DNA of 64,000 nucleotides from Paenibacillus sp. FSL R5-0341 (GTDB taxonomy: Bacteria > Bacillota > Bacilli > Paenibacillales > Paenibacillaceae): NCBI RefSeq assembly GCF_037975235.1, contig NZ_CP150241.1, forward strand, positions 3,782,001-3,846,000. Reading direction: 5' to 3'. Below the pieces are notes generated by a model, which worked only from the letters and a program-made list of their open reading frames with translations, was not told the DNA's origin and searched no databases. Positions 1 through 9,527 of this stretch are shown in pieces. How positions within the stretch are numbered: the stretch's first letter is position 1; the number at the start of each line of letters is the position of its first letter. A program made the position numbers and the translations under genes.

Positions 1-65
1 TTGATTGCAGCAGCCAATTCGGTTTGCCTGCTATTGGCCGCTGCTGGGTACATGGTTTCAAGCAA
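1..65 (-). CDS. Phage tail protein, N-terminal fragment (cut by window edge)
   Basis: A TTG start at 65 follows an AAGGAGG ribosome-binding site with 8-base spacing. It opens a frame reading LETMYPAAANRQTELAAAI that runs off the left edge. The MYPAA...TELAAAI opening resembles the start of minor tail proteins that lie after the distal tail gene in siphovirus tail modules. It is the next gene of the leftward late operon. Only 21 codons are visible, so no function beyond tail-module membership can be given. An ATG at 53 is an alternative start. Confidence 0.6.
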   Translation of the reverse strand, partial: MLETMYPAAANSRQTELAAAI

Positions 66-78
66 AGGTCATTCCTCC

Positions 79-528
79 TTAGTTCAAACGGATTTCAACT
101 TGGCTTGCCAAGAATTTAAATATGTCGTTACTCAGAATACTGCGCGGCGACTCCAGCTCACCGAAGTAATATAAATTTCCGCCAGTAGCTGCATCCCTCA
201 AAGCGAAGTGTGTAATCACACCCCAGTTGCCTGAAGCCACATCAAAGGCAACATCCACAGAAGACTTAATGACCATCTTCTGAATATCGCTCAGGGCTCC
301 GGTTTTGGGATGGTATTCTCTCACAGTCGCCTGAGCCGGTGCGTCAAACAAAATATCCTTCCGCGCATATGCGCCTCCGCTCACTTCCTGCCCTGTGTCA
401 TTCCATGTCGGGTTAGATGTATACAAAGCCACGTACAGCTTCTCGGGAAACACGAATTGCTCTCCGCGAGCTGTGGCATTAAGGATTTTGGTTGCTAAAT
501 ACTTGCCGATATTCGCCAAGATGTTCAC
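79..528 (-). CDS. Phage tail fibre-like / Gp80-type minor tail protein
   Basis: A 149-residue protein. The motif YVALYTSNPTWNDTGQEVSG followed by AYAR, then FDVASGNWGVITHFALRDA, matches a widespread small phage family annotated as tail fibre protein, in which LYVALYTSNPT...EVSGGGYAR and WG.I...ALxDA are hallmarks. It probably forms a structural part of the tail tip. It overlaps the upstream distal tail gene by 4 bases (ATGA), which indicates translational coupling in the late operon. The precise position in the virion is not established by the sequence. Confidence 0.65.
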   Translation of the reverse strand: MNILANIGKYLATKILNATARGEQFVFPEKLYVALYTSNPTWNDTGQEVSGGAYARKDILFDAPAQATVREYHPKTGALSDIQKMVIKSSVDVAFDVASGNWGVITHFALRDAATGGNLYYFGELESPRSILSNDIFKFLASQVEIRLN

Positions 529-1082
529 CCCTCTAATAAATATTCATTCTGAAGCCTGAAACTTTGAATCGTATTGGAGCCTGTGTTAGTTAGAACAATT
601 TCAGGACTGGCACATTCGTCCCCCACTGACAAAACTTTTATAGTCTCAGGTGAATTAACGATCGTCTCCTCCAGCATGTTTTCATCACTTTCCGGAAAAG
701 GATGTTCTCCCATCTTGATCGGGATTGTCAGTTCTCCATCAAAAAGAATCTTCTCAATATCAAGCGTTCCGGCATACCGACCGATGTATCTCCTTCCTGG
801 TAAATCATCGAAAGTGAATACGATATCCCCTTTTTTCACATTAAAAAGAGCCGCCACTTGGGCGACTCTTCTATGATAGTCAAGGGTAGTATCATCAGCC
901 ATGACGATACACTCCAGGTTAATTAATCTTGGACCATAGGTGCTACCAAAATCGATCTCTCCATCCCGTCCTGCAATTTCGAGACTGTAGTCCCTCGTTG
1001 GCGGCAAGACCGGGATGTTGTGTTTTTTTAAACCAAGTCCAATTGATCGGAATGACTTACCGTTCGCTGTAGCGTCAATCAT
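525..1082 (-). CDS. Distal tail (Dit)-like protein, Sipho_tail family
   Basis: A 185-residue protein just downstream of the tape measure gene, the usual place for the distal tail protein that caps the tail tube and docks the baseplate. The N-terminal pattern (PPTRDYSLEIAGRDGEIDFG, then GPRLINLECIV and HRRVAQVAALFN) fits the N-terminal domain of the Sipho_tail/Dit family. It is shorter than many Dit proteins (250 residues or more), so the C-terminal galectin-like domain may be missing or reduced. Its start overlaps the tape measure stop by one base (TGATG). Confidence 0.7.
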   Translation of the reverse strand: MIDATANGKSFRSIGLGLKKHNIPVLPPTRDYSLEIAGRDGEIDFGSTYGPRLINLECIVMADDTTLDYHRRVAQVAALFNVKKGDIVFTFDDLPGRRYIGRYAGTLDIEKILFDGELTIPIKMGEHPFPESDENMLEETIVNSPETIKVLSVGDECASPEIVLTNTGSNTIQSFRLQNEYLLEG

Positions 1083-4000
1083 CAGCCTTTACCTCCCTTT
1101 GCCTGCATCCTCCGCATCAAATTATCGCGTTCACTCCAGAAGACCTTCGCAGCCGATTCATCCGCGATATAAGTATCTCCTGATTTAATTACGAATTGAT
1201 TACTGGTTCTCTCCGGATTTACTCCGTTTGAACCTTGAGGAACTGAGAATTCAGGCATTGTGAAGTCTAGTCTATGCATCCGAAGGTTTAAAAGATTAAA
1301 TAACGAATCCTGTTGACGGTCATTAAGGATAGCTTCTCCAGCGTGCGCAATAACTGGTACAGCCGCACCGCGAGGACCTTTGACTACTCCCCCTTCACTA
1401 AAATGCTGGAGTTTCCCTGTATCTTTATCGATTCCATATTTCTTACGAATGGCATCGTTTTGTTCTTGAAGGAGTCGCATGGTTTCAGCATCACCACGGG
1501 CTTTAGCTGCATCCCAAGCATCCTTGTTGGCGTTATAGGTGTACAGATCAATTTCCTTTTGATATGCAGAGTCCTTCGAAGCGGTTCCTGGAGCCAAAGC
1601 TCCCCCAGAGACATCGGTCATTCCAAGTGAAGCACTTGCCGCAGCAATCTGATCAAGACGGCTCTGATATTCCAAAACAAATGCATCAAGCATTCCGAGT
1701 ATCGTTTCGTTCTTCTCGCTCTCCTTCAAAATCTGAATATTTTTCAGATTCTCGGCAGACAGCTCAGTATTCGAAGAGAATTCATCAAAAGCGGAAGAGA
1801 GATTATCATAATGCGTTTTAGCATCTTGAATTTTATCGTCAAAATCTTTTTCACGAGTTGTTTTTTCCTCTTGTAACGCCGTTTTCTGATCTTCGAGCGC
1901 CTGTTTCGCAAGTTTACGACCATGTTCACGATCCAGATCCTCAATATCCTTTTGGACTTGCTTCCGCTCAGCAATACCCTCTGGACCAACGGCAGACTGG
2001 AGCTTTTCAAGACGAGCAACTTTCTCTGCTCGCTGTCTCTCATAGTCATCCTGATCATTACTTCTCTCCATGGCTTGAATCAGATCGTCAATAGCTTTGA
2101 TTTTGGCTTCTTGTGCTGAGGTGAATGCGTCCTTCTCCGCTTGGATACGTTTAATTTCCTCATCTCTCGCGCTGTCCAATAGCTTTTTCTGTTTCGTTAC
2201 CAATTCAGATACTGCCTTGGTCATTTCGTCCATCAGTTTTTTCTTTAGATCGTAGACCTTCTCATCCGCATCCATTCGTTGATCGCTTCCTACAAGGTAA
2301 GCTGCCTGAAGCTTCATATACTCTGCAAGTTCCTGCTGAGTAGTCATTTCGCCGATGGCCTTCAAGTGGTTGATCCGTTTTTCAGCAGCAGAGTAGTATT
2401 CTTTATCTAGATCCAGTCTCTGCTTATATATTTTTTGTTCAATATCCCATTGTTGTTCAGCAGATAGGGTTTTATCAGCCTGCATTTTCAGGTACTCTTG
2501 CAGCTCCCATTTCATGATGTCTACTTTTTGAGCACCGGACATTTCCATTTTCAAAGCTTCTTTAGTCATCCACTTTTCAGAAAATTCATAACGAGATGCA
2601 ATCAATTTCTTGGAAGTATCTTGATACATTTTCTCTGCTTCGGCTCGTTGCTCTGCTTTTAGTGTGGTATCGTTGCGCATACGATTGTATGCTTCAGCTT
2701 GCATTTGGTAAATTTCAACCTCGGACTTACCTTGACGTTCCATCTGATCGGTTTGTTTATCGATCCAATTCGTAGAATTTTTAAATTTCAGATCCGTAAC
2801 CTTGTTCGTCAAGTCATACACTTGTTTAGCTGATTCAACACGCTGTTCCTCAGTGAGGGCCGTATTCTTGAGTTGCCCCTGATAAAACTGAAGTTGCGTC
2901 TTGGTCATTTCCATTTCGGAACGGCCTTGTTGACGCATGCGTTCAACACGAGCTTCCATATTGGCCTGTGCGGTATCGAATTGGTCGCTGGCATACTGAT
3001 CCTTCATGTCTTCTTTCTCAGACTGCACATCCCCGATTTTCTCAGTCAGGCTTCGCCGCTTATTAGTCAATTCATCCGATTTTAGCCCGGACTGTTCGAT
3101 CATCTGACGCTGCTCCTGCATCAGTTTCTGTATTTCTGTTTTAAGTTTCAATTGAAGTTCATATTCGGCTTTGTACTCTTGGGAGTCTTTCTTCATGTTC
3201 TTCTGCCGCGTTTCAGATTGTTTTAAAGACAACTCTTTGTCGGAGATTTTCATATCCTTAATGCCAAGTTTACTTTCAAGTTCCGAGACATCAATGTTAT
3301 AAAGTTCATCACTAATACGAAGCAGCTCACTATCAGCAGTGTTTTTTGCATCCTTCAATTGCTTCTGTGTAGGTTGTGTAGTTGTACTGGTCTTTTGAGG
3401 AGAATAATCAGCTAAAACTTTATCTACATAACCAACATCTCCGTACACCTTACTCTTATAGACTTTTTTGTATTTTTCAGAATAAGCAACCATGTCAGAT
3501 TGATTGTACCCGCCCGACTTTTTAAACCAATCGATGATTCCAGATCCCATGTTGTATCCGCCCAGAGCCATGGCGACATCTCCGCCAGATTTCTTCAGTA
3601 ACTCGGAGAGCATCTTAGTTCCTGCATCAATACTCTGTTTTACTGTCGCATTGTTCATGCCGTTAACTTGCATGACATTGGTTACGCCCTTAGCTCCAAA
3701 AGTTGATTCGCGTTGGATCACAGCAGCGACAAGGTATGGGTCAACATTGAATTGATTAGCAGCAGCATTAATCTCAGAAGCGTATTTGCCTGCATATGCC
3801 ACTCCGCTAGAGGTCGTTTGCGTACTAGTGGATGTAGGGTAAGCAGCATCTGTCGAAAGCCCAGGAATACGAGTTGCTCCGTTGTATTTCGGTGCCCAAT
3901 AGCTATTATTTAAATCGGAGACCTTTAACCCCGATTCCCCCATTTGAATAAACTTACTGTCTCCCATATAAATTCCGACATGTGAGTTGTCCTTACCATT

Positions 4001-7000
4001 CGTATTAAAGAAGACAAGGTCTCCAACTTGTAGGTTTTTCTTCGATACCGCAGTTCCCGCTTTAGCTTGTTGAGCTGCTGTACGCGGTACCTGTACTCCG
4101 ATCGTTTCAAACATCTCCTGCACAAACTGAGAACAGTCTGAATAGGCTCGTTGTTTGAAGTCATCAAACGAACCGGTAAATTCACCGCCTATTTGCTTGT
4201 ATCTCATCACACCCGAGTTAGCCAGGTCGACAGCAGTGGATAGCATTCTAGTAATATCTGAAGACGGTGACCCGCTTGTTGTTACTTCTGCTTGTGATGA
4301 TACGAGTTGTGATGGATCGTTGTATCCTTGCTCGTAAAGCTTTTGTTCCTCCAGCAATGCCTTACGTTTCTCTGCAAGTATATCAAGATATTCTTTGGAT
4401 GACTTCGCAACTCTTTTCTGTTGTGAATCCAATTTTTCCAAGGACTTATTGTAGCCTTCAATCGCCTTCTGTAAGTCCGTCATAATTTCTACGGTTTCTT
4501 TTTTGGCCTTGTTATTTTCTTCTACCCCGTAAGTGTCATCTTCCAGAAGCTTAGTCATGGCTTCGATCTGGTCATTGCTCAACTGTAGTTGACCAGCATA
4601 TTTTTTAACGACATCGTTTAACTCATTAAGTTTTTGTTTTTTAGCTTCAAGTTGCTCATTAGCCTTTTGTTGAAGAAAATTAGCTATGCCTTGATTCATA
4701 AGCTGCGTGCTATTCAATTCAGAAGCATTCTTCTTCTGCTCCTCGGTAATTTCTTTTTCAATATCTTTAATTTTCTCGCGTGCTTCAGCAAAAGTTGAGA
4801 TAGACTCAAACTCTTGCCCATAGAATTGAATTCGTTTTAAACTTTCCATCGCAACGCTTCGTGTTGAATCCCTCTCAGCCTTCAGATCATCAATAGCTTT
4901 CTTGATCTTCACTTGCCTTAATTTTTCTAGAATTTGACTTTCAAATATCCATCCATCCGTTGTTTTCCGGATCTGAGAAGCCAATTCAGGATATTTTAGA
5001 ATCAAGTCTGCTACATTAGATGCACTTAATGACTGTCCTTTGGAGAGGGCGTCCGCAACTTGGTTCAGCTCAGAAACGGAAGAAACACTGGCTTGAACGG
5101 ACTCTCTCAGAGCCTTAGTCTGCTCAACCAGTTTTTCAGTCAGTTCTTCAATCGTATCGGATGCCTTCCCATTTATCCCCGCCAAAGCATCTATTTCTTT
5201 TTGAGCTTCGACTGATTCTACGGTCATTTGTTGCATTTGGACATTCGCATCACTTAATGATGCTTCAAGTTCGCGATTTTTGGTCTCTAAAGAGTCCATT
5301 TTCAATCGTAAATTCTCCAGTTGGTTGGATGATTCGTCCACGCTTTTGAAACTGAAGATGTTCTTCATAAACTCCATGCCGCCAGCGATCAAACTATTTT
5401 CAAGAGACTCTATCTTCTCCTTCGTTTTTTCAATAGCTGCGATGTTTTCATTCATTTGGTTCTGTAAACCGTTTTTCTGATCTTCTAATACAGCTTTTCT
5501 GGCTTCCCTTTGCTTATCAATGAGTGAATTAAGCGCAGCAATTTGTGTTTGAGTTGCCTCATCCGTGAACCCCGCAGCTTCAAGCTGTGCCAATCCTTCT
5601 TTACCTATAGTCATCGCCAGAGCCTTAGATATCTCTTCCAGTTGACGTTTCGCCTGTTCCTGTTTACTTGTGGATAGCGTTCCGCCATCAATCATCGCTT
5701 TTAAAGAATTGTGAGCATTGACCATCTTCGGCAACAAATCAATCTGACGTTGATACTGACTTATCATTTGTTGACTCGCCGAATCGTTGTCCTTCATCAT
5801 CTGAATCCGATCACGTTCTGCTTTTTCGGCTTCCCCACTTTTCATAGCAAAAATAGCGATAGCTCCGACAAGTAGAGATAGTCCCGCAGTTGCCGCCGCC
5901 ATAGTAACCGTAGCAGCAGCCTGCGCCCTGCTCAATGCACCGGTTGCCACTGTTGCCGTGGTGGTCGCTACAGCTTGTGCTTCCCGTGCGGCTGTCTGCT
6001 GAACTGTGGAGATAGTTACACCTTCACTGGAAACGATATTAACTGTATTCGCAGCAGAATTCGCTGCTGTTGCAGTTGTACTGGCAACTGTTGTAACAGT
6101 CTCTTGCGCTTTTGCGGCATTCAGAACTTGAATTGCAGCTATTACAGACGCAATAGGACCGCTAAGAGCCTTATACGCCAACAGTAGTCCACTTAGTCCA
6201 GCAGCAGCGGCGTAGACGCCTGTCGGTATTTTCGTCAAACCGATCAATAACTGATCAATGCCATCTAGTACGTCTTTAATCATCTGACGCAATCCATCTT
6301 CGCCGGCAGTGTTAAAGATTTCAAGAAGTGACGTTCTGGTCTGAGCAGCCTTTCGCTGGATAGTATCCATTTGTACGGTCAAATACTGCATCGTAGATCC
6401 GGAAGAACCAACAGAAGCAGCAGTACCCAGCAAGATATCCCCTACGTTTAATGAAGCGGCCAGTTTTGCATATTGGTAAACACCACGAGAAATATCTGCA
6501 TATGACTGAGTTAGATCATAGTTCTTGTCTGTTACCTGAATGGAGAGGTCCAAGAGAATATCTTCCGCTTTACGCCATTGTTCAACCCCGTCTACAACCT
6601 CCTTGGTTTTAACACCAAGACGCTCAATCTCATCCACTGCTTTATCCGTCCGAATCGTACCTAGAACTGTTTTCCACATGTTACCGAGGTTTTCCCCGGA
6701 CAACGCCGTATTACGAACACCGGCAGAGATCAATCCGTTCATCACGTCAAATGACACACCTGTTTCCGCAGCAATTTTACCAGTACGTTGAAAAGCGGCT
6801 CCAAGGTCACGCGCCGGAGCCATAGTGTCATGGGCAACTTTTGACCAGGAATCCAGGACCCTGTTACCAATAACCATAGCTTCGTTGGCATTGGTGATAT
6901 GGACTCCATATTGAGACATTACAGATTCCATGGACTTGGTAGCGTCCTCAAGCTCAACCATGTCCACCGTGGACAGCTTAGTAGATTGACGCACAAGCTC

Positions 7001-7984
7001 TTGAACAACGTTAACATCTTTGTACATACGGCCCCAGAGACGTGCTGATTCCGTGACGTCCAAAATGTTGGAACCGAGTTCGTGAGCAGTTTGGATAAAG
7101 GCTTTTGTCTCGCGGTTTAGCTTTTGAGTATCCATAACCATTTTGTTTGTGCCGTCTTCAAAATGAACAAAATAGTGTTCATTCGTCTGCACGTATCCGG
7201 CCATGTTTGACTCGATGTCTACTAAGCCCTCATGCATTGCCTGCGTGACTTCATGCATTGCTTTATACATTGTGTGGAACACAACGGCATGTGTAGCCAT
7301 GTCACCTAATCTACCGATCCAGCTTTTAGAAACAGCATCCATTGTGGACCCCATCCGTTTGGTTTGCTGTTCAGTTTGAGACAAAGCTTGTCGAATCCGC
7401 TGTTCCTCTTGCAACACTTTTTCCCGGAGAGCTTCTTCTTTTCTCTGGCGTTCTGTCAGAGCAACACGTATCTTCTGTTCCTCTTGCAGTACACGCTCTC
7501 TGGTTCGGTCATCCGTTCCTGTACCTGTTGCTTTTGCAGCCTCCTGCCCGGTCTTGACAGAACGATTCTGAAGAATCTGCATCTTTTGTTGATGTTCACG
7601 TTCAGATTGCTCAATCTGCTGATTCCTTCTTTTGATCAATGCTTGTTGTGCCTGCATCTTAGCATCAATCAAACGATTGGTTTGTTCCAACTGTTGAGCC
7701 TTGGCACCAAGTAAGGCTGTTTGAGCGAGTTTTTGCTTATGTTGAGCTTCAGCTTCAGCGAGTATCTTTTGGCGGCGTTGATCCGCAGTTAAGGCCATCT
7801 TATCCATTGCTGAAGATATATTCTTGTATGACTTCTCAGCGGATGATAACTCAACATTCAGCGCCTTGAACGCATCAGCATTACCTTTAGCACCCGTATC
7901 AATGTTTTTAAATGATTGTAGCACTGTACCGGTGTCTAATTTTATCCGCGCAGCAACGACATCTCTATTTGTACCCTCTGCCAT
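1082..7984 (-). CDS. Tape measure protein with internal NlpC/P60 and lytic transglycosylase domains
   Basis: A 2300-residue tape measure protein, which sets tail length and passes through the tail into the cell envelope on infection. Layout: N-terminal coiled coil (about 30-220); phage minor-tail core (about 290-480, with VSFDVMNGLISAGVRNTALSGE); hydrophobic segments (about 590-710); long coiled coils; an NlpC/P60-type peptidase (about 1265-1360) with Cys1284 in DCSQF and His1335 in SHVGIY; then an SLT-type transglycosylase (about 1390-1480) with Glu1426 in IQRES followed by GGYNMGSG. More coiled coil follows, ending in the HFSEGGVV...VIAHAGEAIL motif common at tape measure C-termini. Two different wall-cutting activities in one tape measure suggest local digestion of thick peptidoglycan. 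No internal stop is seen over 6.9 kb. Confidence 0.93.
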   Translation of the reverse strand: MAEGTNRDVVAARIKLDTGTVLQSFKNIDTGAKGNADAFKALNVELSSAEKSYKNISSAMDKMALTADQRRQKILAEAEAQHKQKLAQTALLGAKAQQLEQTNRLIDAKMQAQQALIKRRNQQIEQSEREHQQKMQILQNRSVKTGQEAAKATGTGTDDRTRERVLQEEQKIRVALTERQRKEEALREKVLQEEQRIRQALSQTEQQTKRMGSTMDAVSKSWIGRLGDMATHAVVFHTMYKAMHEVTQAMHEGLVDIESNMAGYVQTNEHYFVHFEDGTNKMVMDTQKLNRETKAFIQTAHELGSNILDVTESARLWGRMYKDVNVVQELVRQSTKLSTVDMVELEDATKSMESVMSQYGVHITNANEAMVIGNRVLDSWSKVAHDTMAPARDLGAAFQRTGKIAAETGVSFDVMNGLISAGVRNTALSGENLGNMWKTVLGTIRTDKAVDEIERLGVKTKEVVDGVEQWRKAEDILLDLSIQVTDKNYDLTQSYADISRGVYQYAKLAASLNVGDILLGTAASVGSSGSTMQYLTVQMDTIQRKAAQTRTSLLEIFNTAGEDGLRQMIKDVLDGIDQLLIGLTKIPTGVYAAAAGLSGLLLAYKALSGPIASVIAAIQVLNAAKAQETVTTVASTTATAANSAANTVNIVSSEGVTISTVQQTAAREAQAVATTTATVATGALSRAQAAATVTMAAATAGLSLLVGAIAIFAMKSGEAEKAERDRIQMMKDNDSASQQMISQYQRQIDLLPKMVNAHNSLKAMIDGGTLSTSKQEQAKRQLEEISKALAMTIGKEGLAQLEAAGFTDEATQTQIAALNSLIDKQREARKAVLEDQKNGLQNQMNENIAAIEKTKEKIESLENSLIAGGMEFMKNIFSFKSVDESSNQLENLRLKMDSLETKNRELEASLSDANVQMQQMTVESVEAQKEIDALAGINGKASDTIEELTEKLVEQTKALRESVQASVSSVSELNQVADALSKGQSLSASNVADLILKYPELASQIRKTTDGWIFESQILEKLRQVKIKKAIDDLKAERDSTRSVAMESLKRIQFYGQEFESISTFAEAREKIKDIEKEITEEQKKNASELNSTQLMNQGIANFLQQKANEQLEAKKQKLNELNDVVKKYAGQLQLSNDQIEAMTKLLEDDTYGVEENNKAKKETVEIMTDLQKAIEGYNKSLEKLDSQQKRVAKSSKEYLDILAEKRKALLEEQKLYEQGYNDPSQLVSSQAEVTTSGSPSSDITRMLSTAVDLANSGVMRYKQIGGEFTGSFDDFKQRAYSDCSQFVQEMFETIGVQVPRTAAQQAKAGTAVSKKNLQVGDLVFFNTNGKDNSHVGIYMGDSKFIQMGESGLKVSDLNNSYWAPKYNGATRIPGLSTDAAYPTSTSTQTTSSGVAYAGKYASEINAAANQFNVDPYLVAAVIQRESTFGAKGVTNVMQVNGMNNATVKQSIDAGTKMLSELLKKSGGDVAMALGGYNMGSGIIDWFKKSGGYNQSDMVAYSEKYKKVYKSKVYGDVGYVDKVLADYSPQKTSTTTQPTQKQLKDAKNTADSELLRISDELYNIDVSELESKLGIKDMKISDKELSLKQSETRQKNMKKDSQEYKAEYELQLKLKTEIQKLMQEQRQMIEQSGLKSDELTNKRRSLTEKIGDVQSEKEDMKDQYASDQFDTAQANMEARVERMRQQGRSEMEMTKTQLQFYQGQLKNTALTEEQRVESAKQVYDLTNKVTDLKFKNSTNWIDKQTDQMERQGKSEVEIYQMQAEAYNRMRNDTTLKAEQRAEAEKMYQDTSKKLIASRYEFSEKWMTKEALKMEMSGAQKVDIMKWELQEYLKMQADKTLSAEQQWDIEQKIYKQRLDLDKEYYSAAEKRINHLKAIGEMTTQQELAEYMKLQAAYLVGSDQRMDADEKVYDLKKKLMDEMTKAVSELVTKQKKLLDSARDEEIKRIQAEKDAFTSAQEAKIKAIDDLIQAMERSNDQDDYERQRAEKVARLEKLQSAVGPEGIAERKQVQKDIEDLDREHGRKLAKQALEDQKTALQEEKTTREKDFDDKIQDAKTHYDNLSSAFDEFSSNTELSAENLKNIQILKESEKNETILGMLDAFVLEYQSRLDQIAAASASLGMTDVSGGALAPGTASKDSAYQKEIDLYTYNANKDAWDAAKARGDAETMRLLQEQNDAIRKKYGIDKDTGKLQHFSEGGVVKGPRGAAVPVIAHAGEAILNDRQQDSLFNLLNLRMHRLDFTMPEFSVPQGSNGVNPERTSNQFVIKSGDTYIADESAAKVFWSERDNLMRRMQAKGGKG

Positions 7985-7996
7985 ATTGTCTCCTTC

Positions 7997-8287
7997 CTAC
8001 CTTGGCTGGAAGAAACCAAGATCGGATAAGTATTTTGCTTTCTTCGGCTTTTTGTTTTCAACCGAACCGCCATGAAGAGTGATTTCGAATTCACGAGAAC
8101 GCTGTTTTTCATTCATCAGTGCTCGTATTTTAGGTATGGTCATATTAGGCCACTCTGTATCTGAAATTCCATTGCTGATACAGAGCGCCCACAGACCCAT
8201 CCAGTCCGTTCCTGGTTGGTCTACTTCACCTTCATCCGAACCCTCATCATCACCGGAATCAGGATCTGGAGGAAAAGACTCCTTATA
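7997..8287 (-). CDS. Tail assembly chaperone, T domain (read by +1 frameshift from the upstream frame)
   Basis: This frame (96 codons after the proposed slip) encodes an acidic linker (PPDPDSGDDEGSDEGEVDQP) and then TDWMGLWALCISNGISDTEW...IRALMNEKQRSREF, the aromatic/LM pattern of the T part of lambda gpGT-like chaperones. It lies between the tail tube and tape measure genes, the conserved site for G/GT pairs. It has no credible ribosome-binding site of its own, and the open frame extends back under the upstream gene. The product is therefore probably a fusion to the 8283-8648 frame. An independently started short protein from the ATG at 8353 is possible but less likely. Confidence 0.7.
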   Translation of the reverse strand, partial: YKESFPPDPDSGDDEGSDEGEVDQPGTDWMGLWALCISNGISDTEWPNMTIPKIRALMNEKQRSREFEITLHGGSVENKKPKKAKYLSDLGFFQPR

Positions 8288-8648
8288 GAAATCGGTCCAA
8301 AACATCATCCAATGCCTGGATGCCCTCCATGTCCACTTGTTCACACTCTTCATCCGTTAGGCCATCAACAAAGATCATGTCAAATGCTTTCAAATACGCC
8401 TGCTCAATAGCTGGGCAATCAATGGCCGGAATAACTTGTTCTTCTACTTGTGTTGCTTCAATTGGGTCGCGCCCGATGACGTAACTAAACCGAATTCCTT
8501 TGAGATTCTTAGCATGCTGCCTTACTTCCCGGATCAACTTTATTGTCCCGACCTTGATAGTCTTATGGATACCTTCAGCCAAACGTACTGTGCTTCCAAT
8601 ATTCAAAGTCTGATCCAATGTTTTCTCTTCTTGTTCAACTTCACTCAT
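8283..8648 (-). CDS. Tail assembly chaperone, G domain
   Basis: A 121-residue protein (MSEVEQEEK...DVLDRFL). Start chosen at the second ATG, 7 bases after AAAGGAG; the ATG at 8654 is too close to that site. Size, acidic N-terminus and position between the tail tube gene and the tape measure fit the gpG-type chaperone that coats the tape measure during tail assembly. Its 3' end overlaps a second open frame that encodes a T-like domain (7997-8287), as expected for a G/GT frameshift pair. Confidence 0.72.
   Translation of the reverse strand: MSEVEQEEKTLDQTLNIGSTVRLAEGIHKTIKVGTIKLIREVRQHAKNLKGIRFSYVIGRDPIEATQVEEQVIPAIDCPAIEQAYLKAFDMIFVDGLTDEECEQVDMEGIQALDDVLDRFL
8285..8294 (-). promoter_or_regulatory. 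Candidate +1 programmed frameshift site (TTT C)
   Basis: On the minus strand the first frame ends CGA TTT CTA TAA. The downstream frame reads GAT TTC TAT AAG. A Phe tRNA on TTT (8291-8289) can re-pair perfectly with TTC after sliding one base forward, just two codons before the stop. The result would be ...VLDRF-YKESFPPDP. Reading-frame geometry (+1, or -2) is read directly from the sequence; the exact slip codon is inference. A purine-rich GGAGGGC lies about 30 bases upstream. Confidence 0.5.
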
Positions 8649-8684
8649 GTTCATTCTCCTTTGAATTGAAATATAGTTTTTACC

Positions 8685-8717
8685 AAAAAAAGAACCCCAC
8701 CGATTACCGGCAGGGTT
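8685..8717 (-). terminator. Rho-independent terminator after the tail tube gene
   Basis: On the minus strand AACCCTGCCG - GTAAT - CGGTGGGGTT forms a 10-bp stem (two G-T pairs) followed by C and seven T. It lies 12 bases past the tail tube stop. It probably lowers expression of the chaperone and tape measure genes relative to the abundant tube protein. Confidence 0.85.
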
Positions 8718-8729
8718 GTGTGTGATAGT

Positions 8730-9500
8730 TTAAATTCCGAACTTGATAGTCATTGCATGACCATTCGGGTTATCTGGTGTGCGTTCAGGCTCCATGACTT
8801 GCAAATCCATGGTGGAAGTATTAGCTTTTTTACGTTCTTGGGATACGTCAAGCGTACCACCGCCGAGTGCTTTGTAAATAGTGAGTTGGCATTGAATCTC
8901 ATCGTTCGTTTTGTCATCGATCAGCTTGAATCTGTGCGTGAACTTGAACGCTGTTGGGCGACGAGTCCCATCGAATGAAGTTTCCGTGCCCTGGTTAGAC
9001 CACTTGTAGGTAACAAGAAGCTCTTTATCATTATTTGCCGTGGTAGATTCGATCACTCCCTCAGCAGTAATCGTGTATTGTTGATCGGTCGGCGTTGATG
9101 CCACGCGAGTAAGTTGAGTTAATGCATCAGTATCCGGGTCCTTGAGATAGACTTCGTCACTGTCGGCTACCAAGGTTTCTCCGAAGGCTAGTTTGTATTC
9201 GCCATTCTTCAGAAAAGCTGTTTCTGTTTCGTCAAACACAATTTCTTTCTTCTCTGTTTTACCGCCTTGAGACATATCAGCGATAGCTGCGGAGTAACGC
9301 GGCACTTCGATACTTACTTTGTCTTGTAGATCCCCTGCTGTGTAGTGGAATGCATATCCACTGTCGCCACCCATGACTGCCTGCCAGTCAAATTGCAGTT
9401 GTAAAGTAACCTTTGTTACCTTGTCCTCAACGTACTTAATTGTGTTATCCAAATTACGGGCTACGATTGTTCCTACGCCATCAAAAACGAGTGGTCTCAT
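8730..9500 (-). CDS. Major tail tube protein
   Basis: A 256-residue protein (MRPLVFDGVGTIVARNLDN...) with an AAGGAGG site upstream of the ATG. Composition (beta-rich, repeated Thr/Val, no membrane segment), size, and position just before the G/GT chaperones and tape measure identify it as the protein that polymerises into the tail tube. The C-terminal stretch EPERTPDNPNGHAMTIKFGI and the segment FKFTHRFKLIDDKTNDEIQC look like the conserved tube fold core. A strong terminator directly follows it, which is typical for a highly expressed structural gene. Confidence 0.75.
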   Translation of the reverse strand: MRPLVFDGVGTIVARNLDNTIKYVEDKVTKVTLQLQFDWQAVMGGDSGYAFHYTAGDLQDKVSIEVPRYSAAIADMSQGGKTEKKEIVFDETETAFLKNGEYKLAFGETLVADSDEVYLKDPDTDALTQLTRVASTPTDQQYTITAEGVIESTTANNDKELLVTYKWSNQGTETSFDGTRRPTAFKFTHRFKLIDDKTNDEIQCQLTIYKALGGGTLDVSQERKKANTSTMDLQVMEPERTPDNPNGHAMTIKFGI

Positions 9501-9527
9501 ATTTATCCTCCTTGGGTATAGAGTTGA

